In this document: one piece after another, positions 41,799-50,240 of the stretch | Layout: every line of letters begins with the position of its first letter | Position numbering within the stretch: the stretch's first letter is position 1 | Source: an uncultured Gammaproteobacteria bacterium | GTDB taxonomy: Bacteria > Pseudomonadota > Gammaproteobacteria > HK1 | Length of the DNA: 64,000 nucleotides | Direction: 5' to 3' | Assembly (NCBI GenBank): GCA_958295835.1 | Contig: OY282378.1 | Location: 885,001-949,000 of the forward strand | The notes under the pieces: generated by a model | Database searches by the model: none | What the model was told of the DNA's origin: nothing | The model's input: only the letters and a program-made list of their open reading frames with translations | Translations under genes and position numbers: made by a program

Positions 41799-44700
41799 AT
41801 GTCCCATCGAAAGATCGCGATCCTCGTCGCCGGCATGCACCGGAGCGGCACCTCGGCCCAGTCTCGCTTGTTGAATCTGGTGGGATGCGACCTGCCGAAG
41901 ACCTTGATGGAGCCCTCTCCTGAAAACAACGAGACGGGATTCTGGGAGTCTCAACCGATCTCGGATCTGAACCGGAATATTCTGCTGTCCAGAGGTTCCA
42001 ATTGGAATGAATGGCGGACTTTCGATTCGGGTTGGTATGCTTCCCCGAAGGTCGTCTCGTTCCGGGAAGAGGCCCAGGCGTTGCTCCACCAGGAATTCGG
42101 CGACAGCCGGCTATTCGTGCTGAAAGACCCTCGTCTATGCCTATTGCTCCCCTTCTGGATCGAGGTGCTGGAAACGTTCGGCGCCGAACCTCGAATCGTA
42201 TTACCCATCCGCAATCCCCTCGACGTGGCCATGTCCCTGAAGCGACGCGATGGAATCGACGCTTCCAACGCATATCTCATCTGGCTGCGGCACGTGCTGG
42301 AAGCGGAATCGGGGTCGCGGAATCTCCGGCGCGCATATTTGCGTTACGACACGCTTCTCTCCGAACCGCACGCGGCCATGGATCGGCTGGGCCGGGACCT
42401 CGACGTTTCGTGGCCGAAGCGCGCGTCGGTTCGCGCTCATGCGGAGATCGAGCGATTCCTCTCTCCCGAGCTGCGCCATCATCAGTCCGACGACGCGGCG
42501 TTTCTGACGGATCCCGTACTCTCACGCTGGCTTGGGCAGTGCTTCGAATTGTTCAATCGGTGGAGTCGCGGGGAGGTTTGTGAGACGGATGTCGCATTGC
42601 TGGATCGAATCAGATCGGCTTTCGACGAAGCGACACCGCTCTTCAGTCGCTACGTTGCCGGCTACGAACAGGCGGTCGCCGAACGCGACAGGCGCATCGA
42701 AGGGCTGAGCGAGGCGGTCGCCGAACGCGACAGGCGCATCGAAGGGCTGAGCGAGGCGGTCGCCGAACGCGACGGGCGCATCGAAGGGCTGAGCGAGGCG
42801 GTCGCCGAACGCGACGGGCGCATCGAAGGGCTGAGCGAGGCGGTCGCCGAACGCGACGGGCGCATCGAAGGGCTGAGCGAGGCGGTCGCCGAACGCGACG
42901 GGCGCATCGAAGGGCTGAGCGAGGCGGTCGCCGAACGCGACGGGCGCATCGAAGGGCTGAGCGAGGCGGTCGCCGAACGCGACGGGCGCATCGAAGGGCT
43001 GAGCGAGGCGGTCGCCGAACGCGACGGGCGCATCGAAGGGCTGAGCGAGGCGGTCGCCGAACGCGACGGGCGCATCGAAGGGCTGAGCGAGGCGGTCGCC
43101 GAACGCGACGGGCGCATCGAGGCGTTGCGCGACGTCGTCGTCGCACTCAATGGACGTACCGAGCTGCTGACGAGAAATATCGATTCTCATAGACTGACCA
43201 TCGAGGCGTTGCTCGGATCATCGAGCTGGCGCATCACGGCTCCGCTTCGCCTCGTGCGGGAAATCGCGCGACTGGTCCTCGCCAGGGGGCGTGCAGACTC
43301 GAGCCGGATCGCGCGGACGGTCTACCTTCGAATGCCGTTACCGTACTCGCTCAAAATTCGAATCAAGGGGATCCTCTTTCGGTCGATTCCGTTCCTGTTC
43401 AGGCACACCGCTGCCTATCGGGACTGGTCGGCCATCAGCTCCGTGCGCGACCGCCTCGCGACGCCGCGAGCAAGCCGGCCAACGCTCGATGCGGGCGGCT
43501 CAGGGGCCGAACGGCGGCGTTCAGGATGCTCCACGGAAACAGGAGCTGCGCGAAATCGAAGCGTAGCGGCCCGCGTGGCTGATCTGAATTCCAGGTTCAC
43601 GAAAACCAGCGATGTTTGCATCGTGTTTCACGTCTATTACGAAGACGTTGCGGAACGTATCGTTTCCGAGTTTCTGGAACCCGTACTCGGCGACATCGAC
43701 GTATTCGTGACGACTCACGACACGATCTCCATGAAGATGCTTGATTACCTGGAAGAACGCCTGCCGGGCCTGTACGTCATGTTGTGTGAAAACCGGGGGC
43801 GTGACATTCGTCCCTTTCTACAGGTACTTCCTCTGGTCCTCGAGAATGGCTATGAAATCGCTTGCAAGATTCATACCAAGAAATCGGCTCACAGGTCCGA
43901 CAGCAGTGAATGGGGTATTCGTTTGCTCGAATCCTTGTTGAATTTCCCAGGGGACATACAGGAAATCGTTCGGACGTTTTCCCGGAACGAACGTCTGGGC
44001 CTTGTTGTTCCTCCATATTCCCCACTATGGTTGGGAAATCCTTGTTTTCACCAAGACGATAGATTCTGGCTCAACAATCTTCTGATACGGATGGGAGAAG
44101 CCGGTCAGATCGACCGGTACGAGTTCGTCTTTCCGGCCGGGTCGATGTTCTGGTTCCGGGTCCGGGCACTGTCGGAGCTCGCGAATCGGGAGTTCATCGG
44201 CCTGAATCAATTCGAATCGGAGACGGGCCAGCTAGGCGGCGCTTTGCAACACTCCATCGAACGAATCATCATCCTGCTCGCCGAAAAATCCGGATTCGAC
44301 TGGATGATCGGACCGCATCGCCCCAATATCCCCGATGGAGGGGTCGCGGCGGCGTCGAGGGGTGCTTCGCCGGCGCATTTGGAACGGCTTCGCCCGTTCG
44401 CGATGCAGGGGCAGTTGACCAAGGGTTGGTACGCTGGGCGGGAATTACGGCCTGAAGAAACAATGGTGGGGGGCGCCGCCCGCCCGCCACGAGTCATTCG
44501 ACGTCTCGCAAAACAAGCATACGAGAATGGGACTCGCCAGATACAGACCCGATATCTTCCCGGCGGCGAGACGGAAAACGACGAAGATGATCTTGCACAG
44601 CTTGCTCTGCGTTACGGCCCAATCGACGAGATTCGCACGTTTCTGGCGTCCCGTGAGCCCCCGGGCTCCGCCGTGGAGATGGCCGATTGTGGCGGCTTCA

Positions 44701-46346
44701 CGATCATGACCCCGTTCCACCGACACCTCGACTTGTTCAGGAAAACCGCCGAGTCGGTCAGTCGGCTCTCCCGGGAGGAAAATACAGCCGGATCGGCGCT
44801 GGAATGGGTGATCGTCAACGACGACCCCATCGTCTCCAATGATGAGTTGGCACGGCGAATCCCGGAGCGTCTTCGCCGCGCCACCCGGCAGATTCGTCCG
44901 GACGGGAACGGTGGCATCGTGGATGCGCTGAATACCGGTATCCGGCACAGCCGACACCGGTGGACGTTGTTTCTCGACTGCGACGACGAGATCGAGCAGA
45001 ACGCGATTACGGTTCTGAAGCATTACATCGAGCGGTTCCCACGCTGCCGCTACATATCGTCTTCTATGGTCGACATCGACGAACAGGGGAACACATTGCG
45101 GTTTCGAGGCAACGAATTCTCCATCGATCGTCTGGCCGACATCGGCATGATGGCCGGTCATCTGAAGGCGATACGCTGCGATCTGTTCGAGGACGTCGGT
45201 TATTTGGATCCATACTTCGAGTCGTGTCAGGATTACGAATTCGCTCTTCGCACGGCCATGCAGGAGCCTATTATGAAGATACCTGATCCGCTCTACCGGT
45301 ATCGCTGGCACGCTCGGACCCAGTCCGTTTCCCGGGCCGGACGTCAAAAGATTGGCCACCAGCGCATCCAGCGCAAGTACCTGCGGCGGTTCCTGAGCCT
45401 GCAGGAGGGACGGGAACGGGACGCCGCGGCGAAGGTCCGGCCGTGTTCGCCGCAACCCCGCCAGCTCCGCGGCGCCGCCATCGTCCGTACCCAGAACAGG
45501 CGCCCGGAGCTGCTGGCGGAGGCGGTCGAGTCCGTCCGCATCCAGTCACGCTTGACGCCGGTGGTCATCGTGCATGGCAGCGAGGACGACTTGCGGGCCG
45601 TCGAAGATCAGCTCTCGGGCAGGGGCTCGACGGACGTTCTGCTCGCCAGCGAGGATCTCAAGCCCGGTCGACGGCTAGGCTATCCCGCCAACGTGGCTCT
45701 CGACTACGTCTCCGGGCGGTCCGATCGGTTCGACTATCTCTGTTTTCTCGACGACGACGACATCTTCTATCCGTGCTTCGCTTCGCGAATGAGCGACGCG
45801 CTGGCGTGGAGCGGCGCCGATATCGTGTACGGAATGTCGAACAAGCGCTTTCCCTGGCAGGCGATCGAGGCTGGCCACATGCCGCTGCCGTCGAGCTGTC
45901 TGGTTGCGGAGAACTTCATCACCTGCAACAGCTACGTTCTTTCCACCGAGTTCGTGCGCCACTGTGACGTACGATTCGACGAGCACCTGCATTATTTCGA
46001 CGACTGGGATTTCCTTCTGACCCTGTGGGGCGCCGGGGCGCGTTTTCAATTCATCGCCGAGACGGTTTCGGAGTATCGAATCTACGGCGACGGCCAACTC
46101 TCCGCGGTCGACAAGCGGTACCCGAAATTGAATAAGAAGAATTTTTCCCAAGTGAAGGACAAGGCCCGGAAGATTGCCTACGCGACGGAAGACGGTTTGA
46201 CACGGTTTCAACGCGACCTCCTGGATTTCGACTGGGCCGAGTCGCGGCGCCCGCGATGGACGGACAGCATTGTGCGCACTGCGCATGAAATCTGGGCCGA
46301 GGCCAGGCAACGTCGTGAAGAACGACCCGGGGGCCGTGGCCGGTGA
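41799..46346 (+). CDS. 1515-residue multidomain enzyme: sulfotransferase-like, 14-mer repeats, RgpF, GT2, GT2
   Basis: Five parts are visible. Residues 1-270 resemble a sulfotransferase (VAGMHRSGTSAQSRLLNL, LKDPRLCLLLPFW, VLPIRNPLDVAMSLKRRDG). Residues 292-445 are eleven 14-residue repeats (AVAERDGRIEGLSE), probably an alpha-helical rod. About 607-830 is a rhamnan-synthesis-F (RgpF) domain (CIVFHVYYEDVAE, MLCENRGRDIRPFL, KIHTKKSAHR). About 965-1190 is a GT2 domain (WVIVNDDP, LFLDCDDEIEQNA) and about 1223-1500 a second GT2 domain (LCFLDDDDIFYPCF). It probably sulfates and elongates the exported polysaccharide. The next gene overlaps its stop by 4 bp. No frameshift is seen. Confidence 0.88.
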   Translation: MSHRKIAILVAGMHRSGTSAQSRLLNLVGCDLPKTLMEPSPENNETGFWESQPISDLNRNILLSRGSNWNEWRTFDSGWYASPKVVSFREEAQALLHQEFGDSRLFVLKDPRLCLLLPFWIEVLETFGAEPRIVLPIRNPLDVAMSLKRRDGIDASNAYLIWLRHVLEAESGSRNLRRAYLRYDTLLSEPHAAMDRLGRDLDVSWPKRASVRAHAEIERFLSPELRHHQSDDAAFLTDPVLSRWLGQCFELFNRWSRGEVCETDVALLDRIRSAFDEATPLFSRYVAGYEQAVAERDRRIEGLSEAVAERDRRIEGLSEAVAERDGRIEGLSEAVAERDGRIEGLSEAVAERDGRIEGLSEAVAERDGRIEGLSEAVAERDGRIEGLSEAVAERDGRIEGLSEAVAERDGRIEGLSEAVAERDGRIEGLSEAVAERDGRIEALRDVVVALNGRTELLTRNIDSHRLTIEALLGSSSWRITAPLRLVREIARLVLARGRADSSRIARTVYLRMPLPYSLKIRIKGILFRSIPFLFRHTAAYRDWSAISSVRDRLATPRASRPTLDAGGSGAERRRSGCSTETGAARNRSVAARVADLNSRFTKTSDVCIVFHVYYEDVAERIVSEFLEPVLGDIDVFVTTHDTISMKMLDYLEERLPGLYVMLCENRGRDIRPFLQVLPLVLENGYEIACKIHTKKSAHRSDSSEWGIRLLESLLNFPGDIQEIVRTFSRNERLGLVVPPYSPLWLGNPCFHQDDRFWLNNLLIRMGEAGQIDRYEFVFPAGSMFWFRVRALSELANREFIGLNQFESETGQLGGALQHSIERIIILLAEKSGFDWMIGPHRPNIPDGGVAAASRGASPAHLERLRPFAMQGQLTKGWYAGRELRPEETMVGGAARPPRVIRRLAKQAYENGTRQIQTRYLPGGETENDEDDLAQLALRYGPIDEIRTFLASREPPGSAVEMADCGGFTIMTPFHRHLDLFRKTAESVSRLSREENTAGSALEWVIVNDDPIVSNDELARRIPERLRRATRQIRPDGNGGIVDALNTGIRHSRHRWTLFLDCDDEIEQNAITVLKHYIERFPRCRYISSSMVDIDEQGNTLRFRGNEFSIDRLADIGMMAGHLKAIRCDLFEDVGYLDPYFESCQDYEFALRTAMQEPIMKIPDPLYRYRWHARTQSVSRAGRQKIGHQRIQRKYLRRFLSLQEGRERDAAAKVRPCSPQPRQLRGAAIVRTQNRRPELLAEAVESVRIQSRLTPVVIVHGSEDDLRAVEDQLSGRGSTDVLLASEDLKPGRRLGYPANVALDYVSGRSDRFDYLCFLDDDDIFYPCFASRMSDALAWSGADIVYGMSNKRFPWQAIEAGHMPLPSSCLVAENFITCNSYVLSTEFVRHCDVRFDEHLHYFDDWDFLLTLWGAGARFQFIAETVSEYRIYGDGQLSAVDKRYPKLNKKNFSQVKDKARKIAYATEDGLTRFQRDLLDFDWAESRRPRWTDSIVRTAHEIWAEARQRREERPGGRGR
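42672..43133 (+). repeat. 42-bp coding minisatellite, eleven units
   Basis: Eleven 42-bp units each encode AVAERDxRIEGLSE. The first two have Arg at position 7 (AGG) and the rest Gly (GGG). Only the last unit diverges (IEALRD). Synonymous sites are otherwise identical, so the array expanded recently by slippage or unequal exchange. The complementary strand is also open through the array. Confidence 0.95.
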
Positions 46347-47389
46347 CGACGACGGCCACGCCGCCAGCCTCGATTTCCGTCGTACTGCCGGTCTTCATGC
46401 GCTCCACTGATCCCGCCTCTGTGCATCTTCTTCGCCGGGCGCTGGAGTCGGCGCTCGATCAGACGTATCCGGGCGCGTTCGAGATATTGGTGATCGACGA
46501 TGGCAGTCCGACGCCGGTGCGAGACGCGATGCGAAGCGCGGAGATGCCGGAGTCGCCGGCGGTTCGCTGGATCAGGAGCGAGCGCAACGACGGTCTGGTC
46601 CACGCCTTGAACACCGGGATCCGGGAAGCGAGGCACGAGCTGATCGCGCGGCTCGACGCCGACGACAGATGGCTTCCCGGGAAGATCGCCGCGCAGGCGG
46701 GCCGCTTCCGAGACGACCCGGATTTGTCTCTGGTCGCCACCGGCATGACCGTCGTCGACGCGCAGGGACGGGCATTGGAGGAGCATGTGCGTCATGACGG
46801 CTGGGAGAACGTCCTGCAGCTTGCCGTGGAGCGGGGGTGGTGCCCGTTTCCGCACGGCAGCGTCGTCGCCTTGACCTCCGTGCACCGCCTTCTCGGCGGC
46901 TACAGCCACGAAACGGCTTACCGGCACTGCGAGGACTACCACCTGTGGTCGAGCTGGATCCGGTTCTTCAAGCCCGCAATGGTGGAAGCGCTGCTCTACG
47001 AGTACCGCCGGTCTCGAGGCGCCGTCTCAGAAGTACACCGAGACGAACAGATGGTTGCGACGCAGCGGATCCATCGGCGGCTGGCGGCCGTCGTCGATTG
47101 GCGCACACATCCCGGAGACATGCGAAGTCTCGCCGGCCTGCTTGGCCTGAGCCTGCTCCGGTGCGGCGCGGTCTGCTATCGCATCTGGCGATACAAACCC
47201 GTCGTGAGAATGCCTGAGCGCGCTGTCGACGTTCTGCGGCGCATCCTCCCGGATCGCGATCTTTACATTGGAGACGACCGGGCGGGGGCGCCGATATGGC
47301 CAATCGAAGATCTTGCCGACGATTTTCCCGGTGCAGGGACGAATCACCGCACAGTAGACGACAATGCCGTCGTGTGCAGCCCGAATTGA
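46343..47389 (+). CDS. Glycosyltransferase family 2
   Basis: The 348-residue protein opens with the GT2 donor-site block ISVVLPVFMRSTDPASVHLLRRALESALDQTYPGAFEILVIDDGS, and has LVHALNTGIREARHELIARLDADDRWLPGKIAAQ (the DXD motif near residue 103) and HCEDYHLWSSWIRF as the acceptor-site ED region. It belongs to the polysaccharide operon: its GTG start overlaps the stop of the 1515-residue gene. The C-terminal 80 residues are less conserved in appearance. Confidence 0.88.
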   Translation: MTTTATPPASISVVLPVFMRSTDPASVHLLRRALESALDQTYPGAFEILVIDDGSPTPVRDAMRSAEMPESPAVRWIRSERNDGLVHALNTGIREARHELIARLDADDRWLPGKIAAQAGRFRDDPDLSLVATGMTVVDAQGRALEEHVRHDGWENVLQLAVERGWCPFPHGSVVALTSVHRLLGGYSHETAYRHCEDYHLWSSWIRFFKPAMVEALLYEYRRSRGAVSEVHRDEQMVATQRIHRRLAAVVDWRTHPGDMRSLAGLLGLSLLRCGAVCYRIWRYKPVVRMPERAVDVLRRILPDRDLYIGDDRAGAPIWPIEDLADDFPGAGTNHRTVDDNAVVCSPN

Positions 47390-47540
47390 CCGATCATGGA
47401 TGCAGTCATATCAGCCGCCGGTCTTCGGGGTTGCCCGTTTTCGGAGAGTATTTCCTTCGCCCGCTTCTGCCTCCCGAGGACTCGACGATCGTAGTCTCCG
47501 GGATTCCCGGGGCGGCTCAATCAATCCGGTGAGGCAGACG

Positions 47541-48125
47541 ATGCGGGTCGAAGATTCGAACATTCCGGCCGTGAAGATGCTGACGCCAGGCAAGCACGGC
47601 GACCATCGCGGCTTCTTCTCCGAAGTGTACAACCGGCACTCGCTCGCCCAGGCCGGCATCGACATCGACTTCGTGCAGGACAACCACTCGTCGTCGGCCG
47701 AGAAGGGGACGGTACGCGGACTGCACTTCCAGACGCCGCCCTTCGCCCAGGACAAGCTGGTGCGGGTGGCGCGGGGAGCAGTGTTCGACGTCGCGGTGGA
47801 CTTGCGCCGGGGCTCGCCCACCTACGGCCGGCACGTGAGCGCGGTCCTGTCGGCCGAGGCGTGGAACCAGCTCCTGGTACCGATCGGCTTCGCCCACGGC
47901 TTCATGACCCTCGAGCCGGATACCGAAGTGATCTACAAGGTCAGCAACTACTACGCGCCGGAGCATGACGAGGGGCTGTTGTGGAACGATCCGGATTTGG
48001 CGATCCGGTGGCCGCTGGACACCGCGACGGCGGTTCTTTCGACGAAGGACGGCGATCTGCCGAGACTGGCCGAGATCGACAGTCCCTTTTCTTGTCGGCC
48101 CGAGGCTCCACGGGAAACGACGTGA
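47541..48125 (+). CDS. rfbC: dTDP-4-dehydrorhamnose 3,5-epimerase
   Basis: The 194-residue protein matches RmlC from end to end: DHRGFFSEVYN, QDNHSSSAEKGTVRGLHFQTPP with the catalytic His, DVAVDLRRGSPTYG, PIGFAHGFMTLE and YKVSNYYAPEHDEGLLWNDP. It performs the third step of dTDP-L-rhamnose synthesis. The ATG at 47541 is preceded by GTGAGG. The rfbB start (GTG) overlaps its stop. About 150 bp without a gene separate it from the upstream glycosyltransferase. Confidence 0.95.
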   Translation: MRVEDSNIPAVKMLTPGKHGDHRGFFSEVYNRHSLAQAGIDIDFVQDNHSSSAEKGTVRGLHFQTPPFAQDKLVRVARGAVFDVAVDLRRGSPTYGRHVSAVLSAEAWNQLLVPIGFAHGFMTLEPDTEVIYKVSNYYAPEHDEGLLWNDPDLAIRWPLDTATAVLSTKDGDLPRLAEIDSPFSCRPEAPRETT

Positions 48126-49195
48126 AGTTTCTGGTCACGGGTGGAGCGGGATTCATCGGCTCCTGCGTGGTGCGGCGTCTGGTGGCGGCCGGTGAGGAAG
48201 TCGTGACGTTCGACGCGCTCACCTACGCCGGTCACCGGGAATCGCTCGGGCCAGCGTTGGACGCCCCGAATCACGCATTCCGGGAGGCCGACGTGCGGGA
48301 CGGCCAAGCCGTGCGCCGAGCCTTCGCGGAAACGCGGCCGGACGCAGTGATCCATCTTGCTGCCGAGTCCCACGTCGATCGCTCCATCGACAGTCCCATG
48401 GACTTCGTGACCACCAACGTGCAGGGAACCGTGACGCTGCTCCAGGCCGCCACCGAGTACTGGCATGGGCTGGGGCCGCGGGCGCGGGAAGCATTTCGCT
48501 TTCTGCACGTTTCTACCGACGAGGTCTATGGCTCGCTCGGGGCCACGGGCATCTTCACCGAGGCCTCCCCCTACCGGCCCAACTCGCCCTACTCCGCGAG
48601 CAAGGCGGCGTCGGACCATTTCGCCCGCGCCTGGCGCCGCACCTTCGCCCTGCCCGTCATGATCAGTCATTGCTCCAACAATTACGGCCCCTACCAGCTT
48701 CCGGAGAAGCTGATCCCGGTCACCATCCTGGCCGCCCTGGAAGGGAGGCACATTCCCGTCTACGGCGATGGCAGGAACGTGCGTGACTGGCTCTTCGTCG
48801 AAGACCATGCGCACGCCCTGGAGCGGATTGCGCGCGCGGGAGCGCCCGGGCGAACCTATGACATCGGGGCGGACGCGGAGATGGCGAACATCGACATGGT
48901 GCGGGCAATCTGCGGTTGGATGGACGAGCTCGTGCCCGAGAGTGCCTGGCGCCCTCACGCCAACCTCATCACCTTCGTGGCGGATCGTCCGGGGCACGAT
49001 CACCGTTATGCCATCGATGCCCGCCGCGTGCGTGATGAATTGGGGTGGCGGCCGACGATCGATCTGCATGAAGGTCTCGGGCGCACCGTCCGCTGGTATC
49101 TGGAGAACCGCCGGTGGTGGCAGGCGGTCCGCGGGGGTGGCTTCGAGGACGGCCGGCGCCAGGGCGTTGGCCTCCCCCCCGCAACGAGGGATTGA
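48122..49195 (+). CDS. rfbB: dTDP-glucose 4,6-dehydratase
   Basis: The 357-residue protein has the Rossmann start KFLVTGGAGFIGS, HLAAESHVDRSID, the STDEVYGSL catalytic block, YSASKAASDHFARAW (Tyr-x3-Lys) and SNNYGPYQLPEKLIP, all typical of RmlB. It makes dTDP-4-keto-6-deoxyglucose from dTDP-glucose. It starts at GTG 48122, overlapping rfbC by 4 bp. rfbA, which makes dTDP-glucose, is not in the window. Confidence 0.95.
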   Translation: MKFLVTGGAGFIGSCVVRRLVAAGEEVVTFDALTYAGHRESLGPALDAPNHAFREADVRDGQAVRRAFAETRPDAVIHLAAESHVDRSIDSPMDFVTTNVQGTVTLLQAATEYWHGLGPRAREAFRFLHVSTDEVYGSLGATGIFTEASPYRPNSPYSASKAASDHFARAWRRTFALPVMISHCSNNYGPYQLPEKLIPVTILAALEGRHIPVYGDGRNVRDWLFVEDHAHALERIARAGAPGRTYDIGADAEMANIDMVRAICGWMDELVPESAWRPHANLITFVADRPGHDHRYAIDARRVRDELGWRPTIDLHEGLGRTVRWYLENRRWWQAVRGGGFEDGRRQGVGLPPATRD

Positions 49196-49204
49196 ATCGA
49201 GGTC

Positions 49205-50092
49205 ATGCATCCGAGAGTGTTACTGCTCGGTCCGAACGGCCAGCTCGGACACGACGTCATTCGCGCCCACGTTCAGGCCGGAGAGCCATTCGAGTTGCGC
49301 CCGCTGGCGCGCGACCGACTGGACGTTGCGGCGCCGGGAGCGGTCGAACGTGTCCTCGGCGGCCTGGACTTCGACGTTCTCGTCAACGCCACTGCGCACA
49401 ATCTGGTGGACAGGGCGGAGGAGGAAGCCGCCCCCGCCTTCGCCGTCAACGCACACGCGGTGCGCGCCATGGCGCGGGCGTGCGCCGCCAGAGGGGCACG
49501 GTTCTTCCACGTCAGCACCGATTACGTGTTCGGCGGCGATGCCGCCCGTACCTGGCCATTCCGCGAGGACGATCCGATCGCGCCGGTCAACGTCTACGGC
49601 GCCTCCAAGGCGCTGGGCGAAACGCTCGCGCGGCTCGCTTGCGAGGATGCCGTCATCCTCCGCGTGGCCTCGCTGTTCGGGACGGCCGGGGCCGGCGGCA
49701 AGGGCGGCAACTTCGTGGAGACCATGATCCGCATCGGGCGGGAGAAGGGATCGCTCCGGGTCGTCCACGACCAGACCATGTCTCCGACCGCCACCGCCGA
49801 CGTCGCAACCATCCTCCTGCGGATGCTGGCGGATGGTTGCGAGCCGGGGCTCTATCACGTGGTCAACGACGGCTCGGCGACCTGGTTCGAGTTCGCGCGC
49901 GAGATCGTCCGCCTCGCCGGGGTCGAGGCCGCCGTCACCCCCTGCTCGAGCGGGGAGTATCCCACCCGTGCCGCGCGCCCGCGCTACAGCACGCTCGACA
50001 ACACCAAGGTCTCGGCCGCGTTCGGGGCCATGCCGCCGTGGCAGGATGCGTTGGAGCGCTATCTCCGTGCGAACCGGAATCTGACCCTGTAA
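49205..50092 (+). CDS. rfbD: dTDP-4-dehydrorhamnose reductase
   Basis: The 295-residue protein has the RmlD blocks LLLGPNGQLGHDVIRA, NATAHNLVDRAEEE, FHVSTDYVFGGDAARTWPF, and NVYGASKALGETLAR with the active-site Tyr-x3-Lys. It reduces the epimerised keto sugar to dTDP-L-rhamnose. It starts 9 bp after rfbB and closes the polysaccharide operon; the next gene is convergent, 148 bp away. Confidence 0.95.
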   Translation: MHPRVLLLGPNGQLGHDVIRAHVQAGEPFELRPLARDRLDVAAPGAVERVLGGLDFDVLVNATAHNLVDRAEEEAAPAFAVNAHAVRAMARACAARGARFFHVSTDYVFGGDAARTWPFREDDPIAPVNVYGASKALGETLARLACEDAVILRVASLFGTAGAGGKGGNFVETMIRIGREKGSLRVVHDQTMSPTATADVATILLRMLADGCEPGLYHVVNDGSATWFEFAREIVRLAGVEAAVTPCSSGEYPTRAARPRYSTLDNTKVSAAFGAMPPWQDALERYLRANRNLTL

Positions 50093-50240
50093 CCCTGTTC
50101 CGTGTGTGCTGACAGGATTGGGTATGGGTATCGGCGGCGGCCTCGAGCACTTCAATCGGTGCATGAGCTGTCTCGCCCATGCGTTCCGGGAATCGTGAGC
50201 GTTTCCGCTGGCGCCCGAATCGCTGCCCGAGGCTTCCCGT

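Noticed and set aside
42672..43133. Possible CRISPR array
   Set aside because: The units are directly adjacent with no spacers, and the array is in frame inside a long gene.
42522..43190. A repeat protein on the minus strand across the minisatellite
   Set aside because: A 42-bp repeat keeps every frame open that lacks a stop in one unit; this frame has no ribosome-binding site or flanking coding sequence.
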